Positions 9,386-17,370 of a stretch of 64,000 nucleotides of DNA are shown one piece after another. The DNA is from Pontibacter pamirensis. GTDB taxonomy: Bacteria > Bacteroidota > Bacteroidia > Cytophagales > Hymenobacteraceae. How positions within the stretch are numbered: position 1 is the first letter of the stretch; each line of letters begins with the position of its first letter. The position numbers and the translations under genes are program-made. The stretch spans positions 124,001-188,000 of the forward strand of contig NZ_SSNI01000002.1 in assembly GCF_010015475.1 (NCBI RefSeq), read 5' to 3'. Under the pieces are notes generated by a model. That model saw nothing but the letters and a program-made list of their open reading frames with translations, ran no database searches and had not been told where the DNA came from.

Positions 9386-10057
9386 GATTGCAGTAAAGAA
9401 TAAGATTATCGCAGTTTCTAAATTAGACAAAATTCTTTAGAAACCCTCCATTTTTGTTACCTGAACCCAAAGGCGCAGGTTTGAAAACACGTGCCATCCA
9501 AATTGAAAATCGGGTTTCTTTAGCTATAAAGCCAGCTGGCACATTCATCTTCTTCAGAAGGAAGTTGCACCTAAATTAATTCCATTCTACCCTGAAATTA
9601 TACTGCTACGTGATGTGATACCGCATGAGGGAAAGTAAGAGGCAAGGCTTAAAGTTCCCTAATGGTCCAATTGAGTTGTAGCATTTGTTTAGCGGAGGAA
9701 AGGCAGGTAGCTTCTGTTGAAAGCTAAATTGAAGTTATATAGCAATGGTATGTTTGTCGAACGCATTATGCAGATGCCCTGGAAGCCGCACGAGAAGTGG
9801 CAGAGAGCTTCTTTAAAACCATAACGATTATCTATCACCTGTCTTGCTCACAGTCGAGGAGGTCTGCTTTCGGCTGTATGGATATTTTCTACAATAGGAA
9901 GAGAAGGCGTTTAAGTCTTGGCTACACCACGCCAGCATGAGCGTTCACATCTGAAAAACATACTGGTTGGCTGGTAAAATTCCTCCAGTCAAACGCTACA
10001 GTTCCACCTATCTTCAGCTATACCTCTCTTGGTAGCGTTGCTTTTCCTGAACGCAGA
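9386..10057. other. Intergenic region with degenerate sequence
   Basis: About 670 bp between the hybrid regulator and the HD-PycTM gene. No intact ORF belongs here. The right half holds a decayed IS3-type transposase end (listed separately). The left half, up to about 9720, shows no recognisable gene, strong hairpin or promoter box. The regulator's own promoter should lie near 9390-9480, but no good TAnnTTTG box was found on the minus strand. Confidence 0.5.
9755..9940 (+). pseudogene. IS3-family transposase (OrfB) C-terminal remnant
   Basis: Reading one frame on the plus strand up to the TGA at 9938-9940 gives VAESFFKTITIIYHL at 9797-9841, and MDIFYNRKRRRLSLGYTTPA just before the stop. These correspond to the two C-terminal hallmarks of IS3-family OrfB integrases: the block with the DDE glutamate (usually NxVAESFF.TLK.E) and the terminal IFYN.KR.HS.LGY.SPA block. 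The segment between them is shorter and unlike the usual sequence, and nothing upstream resembles the rest of the integrase or OrfA. This is a truncated, decayed IS. No terminal inverted repeat or target duplication was identified. Confidence 0.7.
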
Positions 10058-11242
10058 CTATTGCCCAAATAAAAACCAGGCGATAGCATAGCTTGCTAAA
10101 ACCACGGCAAAACCGACCATGAAAATAGTGTAAGCAATTTTCAGCAGTCGGTATTTTCTGGCTAATACCTTCCCCTGCAGGTAGATATTATCAATCATGC
10201 TGTTGTACAGTTTGTCATGGTCGCGCATGATGTTTCGGATACCGTTCTTATACGTGTCAGAGCTAAGCTGCACAAAGTCCCCAAAAAAGAGCAGGTCTCT
10301 GCTGTCTTCCGGCACAGTTGTTTTCTTGATGTTCGGGCGGGTAGATAGTACTGCAAAAATGATGGTTAAAAGACAAACTAGGGTAAGCATGATGGACGGG
10401 ATCATCAGGTGGGGCACTTCTTCAAACTTCCTGACGAAAGTGGAAATTAGAATGGAGGCAACAATAGCGTTGATAGATATCATCAGGTTCGCTTTGCCAT
10501 CTGCCATCACGCTTAATTGCAGGTGACTGGCCATGGTGGTTCTGAACATCGTCTCTATCCCTTTACTTACCTTCTGTTCTTTCTCCTTTACCAGGTCTTT
10601 CTTCAGCTTTTTATTTTCCTCCCAAACCGCTTCCAGTTCAGCGTTATCTTTGCTCAGTTCCTTCAACTTCTTTTTCAGTAGCTTGAGGTTCTTCTCCTTG
10701 CCGTCAGAGAAGGCGCTTATGGCGTATCTTGTAAAAAAGGCGTGTTTCTTAAACAGCGAGACCTGTTTGTTCATCCATTCATACAGGTCCCGTTTCTTCC
10801 GCGATTTGGCTTTTGCCTGTTTCTCCTCCTGCGTCAGGTAATCGGGTGCGGCCAGGAAGCTTGCTACAGCATCACAAAGCGCCTCCTCCAGCGTATCCTG
10901 TGGGCACTGCGGGTAATGGGTGGCGGCTATGCACTGCTTTACTTTCTGAATCTCAGTATGAGACAGCCCACTATTTTCCAGGTATTCTGTTACCGGTAAA
11001 GAGGCAGCACCGTCTATAGGTTCTCCTGATGTAGCATAACTGATATCATGGAGCCAGGCTGCCAAGAGCAGTATTTCCATTTCCTCCTCCTGCAGTGTAC
11101 TGGACCTACCCACCTCTTCCGCTACGGCAACCAGCTCTTTTGTGTGCTTTAAATCAAAGCCTATCGTCTCACCAGCTGCCAGTAACTGATGCTCAACGTA
11201 AGAATGCGTTCTTTCAAGGATTTTATTATCAACCATTTCCAT
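10058..11242 (-). CDS. HD domain-PycTM (Pycsar effector-like) membrane protein
   Basis: 394 aa. The N-terminal ~150 residues form an HD phosphohydrolase domain: HSYVEH at 13-18, the LLAAWLHDISYA metal motif near 63-74, and a later ATHYP. A charged, Lys/Glu-rich coiled coil follows (about 185-240). The C-terminal part matches the DUF5706/PycTM domain: ADGKANLMISINAIVASILIS leads into TM1, then TM2 (about 283-305) and a final TM near 370-394. PycTM proteins are membrane effectors of Pycsar anti-phage systems, triggered by cyclic CMP or UMP. No nucleotide cyclase gene is adjacent, so this is an orphan, and the role (defence, or nucleotide-controlled membrane function) is inference. ATG at 11242 or 11236 both fit. 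Confidence 0.85.
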   Translation of the reverse strand: MEMVDNKILERTHSYVEHQLLAAGETIGFDLKHTKELVAVAEEVGRSSTLQEEEMEILLLAAWLHDISYATSGEPIDGAASLPVTEYLENSGLSHTEIQKVKQCIAATHYPQCPQDTLEEALCDAVASFLAAPDYLTQEEKQAKAKSRKKRDLYEWMNKQVSLFKKHAFFTRYAISAFSDGKEKNLKLLKKKLKELSKDNAELEAVWEENKKLKKDLVKEKEQKVSKGIETMFRTTMASHLQLSVMADGKANLMISINAIVASILISTFVRKFEEVPHLMIPSIMLTLVCLLTIIFAVLSTRPNIKKTTVPEDSRDLLFFGDFVQLSSDTYKNGIRNIMRDHDKLYNSMIDNIYLQGKVLARKYRLLKIAYTIFMVGFAVVLASYAIAWFLFGQ

Positions 11243-11695
11243 CCCTTTACATTTAACCTCCCGATGATGCTTTAAGTTTGCTTTCAGAACTTGCAGCAGT
11301 TCCTACACTTGCAACAAGCTTCTTTTACAATTAACCTTGTTATACGCAGGCAAAACTGTATGAATTAAATATAATATAAAATTATATCATTCTCAATCTA
11401 ATACATTTAAGATGTGGAATTAGAATAAAATAATAGAATACCAGAAGTAAAATAGTCTAAGCTTAGCTAACAAGGCCCTACTATAATAGCAGAACAGGGA
11501 AAATAACAGATGTATTCCGACCTGTCAGGTTGGATGGCCGAACTTCCTTCTCAGGCACAAGTAAAGAACTATGACCACAATCCCTTTAAGAACAAGCTTC
11601 CAGGTGCAGGTGGCAACAATGCCACTACATGAAAGAATTAGACAGGAAGGTTCTTCCTATACAAAATCAGGTAATCAAACAATCAGCCTCATGCA
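11243..11695. other. Intergenic region with a 40-codon ORF of unknown status
   Basis: About 450 bp. The part next to the HD-PycTM gene (11340-11480) is very AT-rich and could hold its promoter. On the plus strand, 11510-11632 is an ATG-to-TGA frame of 40 codons reading MYSDLSGWMAELPSQ and then NYDHNPFKNKLPGAGGNN. Its composition looks protein-like, but I recognise no family and there is an in-frame stop two codons before the ATG. It may be a small gene or a fragment of a lost one. Confidence 0.3.
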
Positions 11696-12610
11696 CTACA
11701 TCAACTTTTCGTTCAAGATTCTGGTGAACTTTGCAGCGCCTTTATAGTTCAGATGATCATTGTCGTAGAAGTCATTAATGGTGAAGCGTTTGTCGTTACT
11801 GTAATCCAGGTAAGTCATATCAAACTCTTTTCTCAAAGCTTTCAAAGCTTTCATGTTTGCGAGTTTATACTTCTCCTTTGTGAATTTACTGTACGTTCTG
11901 TAAACAGGCGTTGCAACGAGCACTACTTCTATTCCTCTTTTTTCCGCAGCGGCCAGTATCTCCTCTAAATATTCCATATTCTTCGTGTAACTACTTGCCA
12001 GCATATTGCTGTGGTGCAGTGCAACTCTCCTTTTGCCTGTTACATAATTGATTCTTTTGATTTCACCTGCCGGGTATCCTCTCCACCCGTCCTCTCTTTC
12101 GTTTGCAACTAAGTTGACATCAAAATTCCTCAGAAGGTATGATTTTACTTTTCCTGGGGTGTAAAGAGCTACAAAACTGAAAGCAGCCGGTTCAAAGGGA
12201 TTTAAATCAGGATGCTTAATATCACTGAACCTATAGTAGAAATATTCACGCCAGGCTTCTTTAGAAGTATGGCTATCACTCCAGAGCGTGAAATAAGACA
12301 CTGGCAAAACAACCGTTTCCAACTCTTTGGCAGAACCTATGTACTTGAGCAGTATTTCCTTATCATAAAAAACTGTCTGACTCACGTTTGCAGCGTTGAA
12401 GGCACTCTTTGTCAGATATTCCGGATTGATTCCACTAACCCCATGGGAGCTTCCTAGTAATAGGATTTCACATCCAGCAATCTGCCTTTCTAAAGCTCTT
12501 CTCCTAAACTTATAACTGTTATCGAGAGAAGAAAGCCTGTACTCGGAATAAAAGTAAATGACTGCAAAAGGAAAAGTAAGTAGCAAGAGCTTCTTAAACA
12601 ATTTAATCAT
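11696..12610 (-). CDS. SGNH hydrolase-like protein, partner of the MBOAT acyltransferase
   Basis: 304 aa with one N-terminal TM anchor (about 5-22) and a periplasmic SGNH-type fold. LLLGSSHGVSG at 51-60 supplies the block I serine, and YDNDHLN near 282-288 supplies the Asp/His pair of the last block. Such proteins (AlgX/AlgJ-, DltD- or PatB-like in role) work with an MBOAT protein to transfer acyl groups to exported polysaccharides. The MBOAT gene lies 5 bp upstream on the same strand, so the two form a co-transcribed pair. Whether it transfers or removes acyl groups cannot be told from sequence. Confidence 0.75.
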   Translation of the reverse strand: MIKLFKKLLLLTFPFAVIYFYSEYRLSSLDNSYKFRRRALERQIAGCEILLLGSSHGVSGINPEYLTKSAFNAANVSQTVFYDKEILLKYIGSAKELETVVLPVSYFTLWSDSHTSKEAWREYFYYRFSDIKHPDLNPFEPAAFSFVALYTPGKVKSYLLRNFDVNLVANEREDGWRGYPAGEIKRINYVTGKRRVALHHSNMLASSYTKNMEYLEEILAAAEKRGIEVVLVATPVYRTYSKFTKEKYKLANMKALKALRKEFDMTYLDYSNDKRFTINDFYDNDHLNYKGAAKFTRILNEKLM

Positions 12611-12615
12611 CGCAC

Positions 12616-14100
12616 CTAGAATTGAAAGTAAATGAACTCATTCTGACCAAAAACGCCCATAAAAATGATGAGAGCGACTAGTATGTAATAGCCACTCCAG
12701 CGGATTAGAGGGTTATGGGAGAACATGAGCTGCAAGCCTTTGCTTTTTTGTTGAAGTTGTACCAGTTCAAGTATGCCTATAACGAAGAAAGCCGCTAACA
12801 ACTTTGGTAGGGATTGCCCTAAGTACAGCCACTCTGTTCTCAAACCATCAATATTATATGTAATTACGTTAACCGACTCACTCAACCCGGATAGCATATG
12901 CGTACTAATGTACCAGGCATCGTTTATTGTATTCGCCCGGAAGAACACCCAGGCCAGGCATACCAGAGAAAAGGTTGTGCCAACCTGCAGCGCCTTATGT
13001 AGCCACGGCAGCCTCTTCAGCCCCAGTGTCTCCACCAAACTGTTACGTTGCTCCCTACTTACCTCCGCGAATACAAGGTAGACCCCGTGCAGCGCTCCCC
13101 ATACAATAAAGGTCCAGTTTGCCCCATGCCACAGGCCACTTACTACAAATGTGATGAAGATATTATAATACCACCGCCACTTAAGAACACGGTTGCCCCC
13201 AAGCGGGATATAAAGATAATCACGAAACCAGGTCGAGAGCGAGATATGCCAGCGGCCCCAGAACTCCTTGATGGACCTGGCATGGTAGGGCGTTCGGAAA
13301 TTTTCCATCAGCTTAAAACCCATTACATTTGCTGAGCCAATGGCAATGTCAGAGTACCCGGAAAAGTCGCAGTAGATTTGAAAGGCGAAGAACACTGTGG
13401 CCAGAATAAGCGGTATTCCTGCATACTCTTCAGGTGTGCTGTACACCTCGTTCACCATCGGGGCTAGCCGGTCAGCAATTACCATTTTTTTGAACAGGCC
13501 CCACGCCATGAGCCTGAGTCCGTTTGTTACACGCTGGTATTCGAAATCGTGTTTCTGCTTCAGTTGGTTTAAGAGGTTCTCAGCCCGCTCAATCGGCCCG
13601 GCTACCAGTTGCGGGAAAAAGGTTACGAAAAGAGCGAAGATACCCAGATGCCGCTCTGCCTTAGTCCGGCCATAGTATACATCTATACTATAGCTCATGG
13701 TTTGGAAAGTGTAAAAGGATATACCCATAGGCAGCAGGAGCTGAAAAGCCGGTGCTGCATAACTCACCCCCAACAGGTTAGCCAAGTCTTCTGCAGCAGA
13801 GCTGAAGAAGTTATAATATTTAAAGGTGAATAGTATTCCCAGGTTAGACAGAAGGCTTAGCCACAGCCAATACTTACGTTTGCCTCTCTCTTCGTCTGGG
13901 TAACGGTCCATCATCCGGCCGCATCCGTAGTCTATCAGCGTGGAGATAATGATAATAATAGTGTAATCTATTCGCCAGAACATGTAGAAAATGTAGCTGG
14001 CTATCAGCAGCAGCACCCATCGGAAGCGATACGGCAGCAGGAAGTAAAGCAAAAACACCGTCGGGAAAAAGACCAGGAACTCAAAGGAGTTAAACAGCAT
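12616..14100 (-). CDS. MBOAT family membrane O-acyltransferase (AlgI-like)
   Basis: 494 aa polytopic membrane protein of the usual AlgI length. The opening LFNSFEFLVFFPTVFLLYFLLP is typical of AlgI-like proteins. The conserved segment LWHGANWTFIVWGALHG holds the invariant catalytic His (residue 325), and EFWGRWHISLSTWFRDYLYIPLGG is the preceding MBOAT signature with a second conserved His. It would move acyl groups, usually acetyl, from a cytoplasmic donor across the membrane to a polysaccharide. With the following SGNH gene it makes an O-acylation module at the end of the exopolysaccharide locus. Confidence 0.93.
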   Translation of the reverse strand: MLFNSFEFLVFFPTVFLLYFLLPYRFRWVLLLIASYIFYMFWRIDYTIIIIISTLIDYGCGRMMDRYPDEERGKRKYWLWLSLLSNLGILFTFKYYNFFSSAAEDLANLLGVSYAAPAFQLLLPMGISFYTFQTMSYSIDVYYGRTKAERHLGIFALFVTFFPQLVAGPIERAENLLNQLKQKHDFEYQRVTNGLRLMAWGLFKKMVIADRLAPMVNEVYSTPEEYAGIPLILATVFFAFQIYCDFSGYSDIAIGSANVMGFKLMENFRTPYHARSIKEFWGRWHISLSTWFRDYLYIPLGGNRVLKWRWYYNIFITFVVSGLWHGANWTFIVWGALHGVYLVFAEVSREQRNSLVETLGLKRLPWLHKALQVGTTFSLVCLAWVFFRANTINDAWYISTHMLSGLSESVNVITYNIDGLRTEWLYLGQSLPKLLAAFFVIGILELVQLQQKSKGLQLMFSHNPLIRWSGYYILVALIIFMGVFGQNEFIYFQF

Positions 14101-14336
14101 CGCTTCTCAGCATTAGATACAACCAGTTTATAAGCAATATCATAAGCTATACTTTTATAAATACATATTTAAACTTTGACCTTTAAAGTAAAGTAAGTAA
14201 TAAATTTATAACAATGATTTAATTAAATGTAATAAAATCACTATTATGTAACAATAAGCATTTTGATTTTATCAGAAAAACTATCGTCAGCTTCTTTCAG
14301 CTCATTTCTACAGCTCAAAAAAAAATTAATCATGCT

Positions 14337-14461
14337 TTAGAAGCTGTTTTAAAACTCATTTGAGAGCCAGAAGTTATAGTCATGAAGGCCATTTCCACAG
14401 CATTTAACCAGTATTCTGAACTTGCTTTTCCCGCTTGTATAAGTTTTAAAACAGTTTCTTA
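14337..14461. mobile_element. MITE-like element, 119 bp, TTA target duplication
   Basis: The left end GAAGCTGTTTTAAAACT begins at 14340. The right end, read as reverse complement from 14458, is GAAACTGTTTTAAAACT, so 16 of 17 terminal bases match. The element is flanked by TTA at 14337-14339 and 14459-14461, a 3-bp duplication. It is too short to code. Short non-autonomous elements with TNA duplications are usual for relatives of IS5-family (IS1031-type) transposons; the family assignment is inference, since no transposase copy is present in the window. Confidence 0.65.
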
Positions 14462-14560
14462 AATGAAGTAAGTTTTAGCCAGAACTCAAATATGTAAGGC
14501 TGCGTCCCTTCGTCTACACAATTTGCAGACAGAAAAAGGAAAGCAGAACCTCCAAATGTC

Positions 14561-14621
14561 TATTACCTGCTAAAGCAAAAGAACCGCATAATTGGCGGTT
14601 CTTTTGCTTTAGCAGGTAATA
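14561..14621. terminator. Perfect 27-bp stem-loop, likely bidirectional terminator
   Basis: Arms 14561-14587 and 14595-14621 are exact reverse complements around a 7-nt loop (ATAATTG). The inner part is AAAAGAACCGC / GCGGTTCTTTT, so each strand reads A-run, GC stem, T-run, which is the form of an intrinsic terminator in either direction. It starts 17 bp past the stop codon of the CapD-like gene (minus strand). The stem continues for about 16 more bp beyond the T-run, which is longer than termination needs. Confidence 0.75.
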
Positions 14622-14638
14622 TGTAAACTGGTAAACTT

Positions 14639-16570
14639 TTAATTTATTTGCATATCCAGCTGCTCAAACCGGGAGTTGTTGCTAATATACTCTGGAACAA
14701 TTTGCTTCATCTTCTTCACCACTTTCAGCTCTTCTTTGTTCTTGTTCAGCTTCAGCAACTCTTCAATATCGCTCACCACATCATCATACGAATAATCCCT
14801 TACTTTAGAAATCTTGATCTTGGAATGATGTGTCGGAATCGTCATTTCTTCTTCATTCAGCAGTTCTTCATACAGCTTCTCTCCTGGCCGCAGGCCTGTG
14901 AAGATGACATTAACATCTACATTCGGCACCAGTCCTGCCAGCTTGATCATCTTCGTGGCCAGGTCCACGATCTTAACAGGCTCACCCATGTCGAAGACAA
15001 ATATCTCGCCTCCTTTACCCATTGTTCCTGCTTCCAGCACCAGCTGTACAGCCTCCGGTATGGTCATGAAATAACGGGTAATATCGGGGTGCGTTACTGT
15101 AACCGGCCCGCCCTTCTCAATCTGCGCACGGAAACGTGGAATAACAGATCCGTTAGACCCCAGTACATTACCAAAGCGGGTCGTAATAAACTTTGTTTGT
15201 GGTTCTGTACGGCGACCTGGCTTGTTGCCATTAATCTTGCTGCCGCTAATGTTATTCAGCGACTGTATGTAGATCTCGGCAATGCGCTTGGATGTACCCA
15301 TTATGTTGGTCGGGTTTACCGCTTTATCTGTAGAGACCATGACAAACTTCTCCACATCAAAAGTAAGCGATAGATCAGCCACATTCTTTGTGCCTAATAT
15401 ATTTGTTAAAACAGCTTCGCAAGGGTTATTCTCCATCATCGGTACATGCTTGTAAGCTGCCGCATGATACACTATATCAGGCGCATAGTCTTTGAAGAGC
15501 GAATACATGCGGTTAAAGTTGGTTACATCGCAGATACAAACTGCCAGGTTTGCGTCAGGGAAAAGTTCTTTCACCTCCAGTTGCAGCTCATGCAGCGGAG
15601 ATTCTGCCTGGTCGCATATTACCACCAACTCAGGATTATAGTTTAGCACCTGCCGCACAATCTCAGAGCCGATAGAGCCCGCGCCACCTGTAATGAGCAC
15701 ACGCTTGCCAATCAGGTCGCTGGCTACTTGCTTGTTCTCAATAACAATTGGTGGGCGCTGCAGCAAGTCCTCGATTTTAAGGTTTTTGATCTGCTTCATG
15801 CTCAGGTTACCGGACATCCATTGCTCTGTGGGTGGAACGGTCATTACTTTTATACCCAATTCAACGCACTTTTCAATCGACTTCTTCCGGAACTCTGACT
15901 TCAGGTCTTCATTAAAGACAAAGAGCTTATCTATGTTAAACTTGTTCTGCAGGTTCTCAATGTCATTCACATGGTACACCCTTTTCTGGTGAATGTCTTT
16001 GTCTATTTTGTGCGGGTCGTCATCCACGAAACCAACAATAGTGAAACAGCCGGAAGTGCTTGCCTCCAGTGCCTGCTTTAGCAAAATAGAGTAACCGTCT
16101 GCACCGTATATGAGTACTGTCTCTTTGCGTCCGGCAGTGCCTTTCCTGATGTATAAAAACAGCGCCTTCGCTCCTAATCTCACCAAAATAAGCAAGGTAG
16201 AGGCAATAAAGAAGTTCAGCAGCAACACCAGGTAAATATTAACGGAATCGATGTTATGCACCGGCGCAAGCCAAAGTGCCACAAACACGGCATACGCAAC
16301 GCTACAAATAAGGACCGCTGAGAAAATACGGTAAATGTCATGTATGCTGGAATACCTGATCAGCCCGGTATGCACGCGCATTGAGTAAAAGGTAGTCAGA
16401 GAAATAACAAAGAAAAGACCTATGTAAACTAAGAAATGGCCTCTTAGAATTTCTGTAAACTCAAATTGCCTGACTACAAAAAAAGACAAGGCAAAAGACC
16501 AGCTCATTATCAGCTGGTCAATTATTAAAACCATCCACTTAGGGAGGAACTTATTAAGTAATATCTTCAT
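14639..16570 (-). CDS. Membrane-bound NDP-sugar 4,6-dehydratase (CapD/PglF-like)
   Basis: 643 aa, normal for the long membrane-bound CapD/PglF/WbpM type. Four N-terminal TM helices (to about residue 130) are followed by a first nucleotide-binding region and then an extended SDR domain starting GGAGSIGSE (about 295). YHAAAYKHVPMME and VSTDKAVNPTNIMGTSKR (about 411-428) carry the Thr-Asp-Lys catalytic set that replaces Tyr in PglF. It should convert UDP-GlcNAc to the 4-keto-6-deoxy sugar at the inner membrane. With the PglE-like aminotransferase and PglC-like transferase nearby, this points to a bacillosamine-type first sugar (inference). A strong hairpin follows the stop. Confidence 0.92.
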   Translation of the reverse strand: MKILLNKFLPKWMVLIIDQLIMSWSFALSFFVVRQFEFTEILRGHFLVYIGLFFVISLTTFYSMRVHTGLIRYSSIHDIYRIFSAVLICSVAYAVFVALWLAPVHNIDSVNIYLVLLLNFFIASTLLILVRLGAKALFLYIRKGTAGRKETVLIYGADGYSILLKQALEASTSGCFTIVGFVDDDPHKIDKDIHQKRVYHVNDIENLQNKFNIDKLFVFNEDLKSEFRKKSIEKCVELGIKVMTVPPTEQWMSGNLSMKQIKNLKIEDLLQRPPIVIENKQVASDLIGKRVLITGGAGSIGSEIVRQVLNYNPELVVICDQAESPLHELQLEVKELFPDANLAVCICDVTNFNRMYSLFKDYAPDIVYHAAAYKHVPMMENNPCEAVLTNILGTKNVADLSLTFDVEKFVMVSTDKAVNPTNIMGTSKRIAEIYIQSLNNISGSKINGNKPGRRTEPQTKFITTRFGNVLGSNGSVIPRFRAQIEKGGPVTVTHPDITRYFMTIPEAVQLVLEAGTMGKGGEIFVFDMGEPVKIVDLATKMIKLAGLVPNVDVNVIFTGLRPGEKLYEELLNEEEMTIPTHHSKIKISKVRDYSYDDVVSDIEELLKLNKNKEELKVVKKMKQIVPEYISNNSRFEQLDMQIN

Positions 16571-17370
16571 AACACCATCTCATCTCATTTTATACTACTA
16601 TGTTTTAGTATAAAATCACCATATAAGGATTACTAACTTCTCAGCAGAAAGAACTGCTATAGTAAAAGCTAAGCTTATATATGTACAATTGTAACCGTTT
16701 TTAATATAAAGTGGAATAACTCTATATGATTTTACAAATATCAATTATTTCAGCTTCTGGAGCCGTGATAGTTAGAACGACAGGAAAAACAAATGGTTAT
16801 ACTGATTTCACAGAATATTGATTTTATTATAATACACGCACTTTTTATCTGTTTATGTATAACAAAAAGAAGCGTTAGCATAATGAATGCCTTTACAAAT
16901 CAATGGCAACTCACTTTCATTGACTTAGTCGAAAAATGAAGATGAAAGCGTTTTATCTTTCAGTTTTAAAAGAGAAGCTAATCAACTCTGCTTTAGAGGA
17001 AGCAAATGCAATATTAGCCAACAGCACCTGTCTTGAATTAACCAGTTAAGACTGCTTAGGTGGAGCTTTTGGGGTGGCGTCGCGAGTTGTTTAAAAAGTA
17101 AACGACATAAATAGCTGCTTCTGCTGCTTTGCAACTCTATACTCTTATTGTCTCTAACAGAAATTAGAATAAGCACACTAATTACCAGGACACACGAAAA
17201 TATCCTATAATATAATCGCATTGTTTACATACAGAGCGGATGTTTCTTTGTCAGTTTAAATTAAATCTGTTATAGCTTCAGTTGATTTTGCCTGAACTTA
17301 CATTTATGCTGCTCCAACAGCAAGCATTGATTTAATAGATCTGTACGGAGCAATGTACTTTAAGAGTCTC
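16571..17370. other. 800-bp intergenic gap with doubtful small ORFs
   Basis: This is the largest gap in the polysaccharide locus and probably holds the promoter of the CapD-like gene. On the plus strand an 18-codon frame (16883-16939, MNAFTNQWQLTFIDLVEK) overlaps as ATGA a 37-codon frame (16936-17049, starting MKMKAFYLSVLKEKLINS). On the minus strand, 16982-17221 encodes 79 aa with one hydrophobic N-terminal helix (FSCVLVISVLILISV) and no further recognisable sequence. At most one of the two strands can be real; no homology is recognised for any. No transposon end or tRNA is seen. Confidence 0.35.

Larger units (their letters stand above)
14101..14638. other. Intergenic gap holding a MITE-like element and a perfect hairpin
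   Basis: About 540 bp between the CapD-like gene and the MBOAT gene. 14140-14300 is AT-rich and could carry the MBOAT promoter on the minus strand. 14337-14461 is a 119-bp inverted-repeat element with TTA duplications, and 14561-14621 is a long hairpin next to the CapD stop (both listed separately). No gene is visible. Confidence 0.6.

Noticed and set aside
14648..15373. 241-codon open frame on the plus strand
   Set aside because: It lies fully inside the CapD-like gene on the other strand, has His/Leu/Gln-rich non-protein-like composition and no recognisable domain.
16982..17221. 79-codon minus-strand frame with a hydrophobic helix
   Set aside because: Only the N-terminal helix looks protein-like; the remainder has no recognisable pattern, so I did not call a gene and described it in the gap entry.
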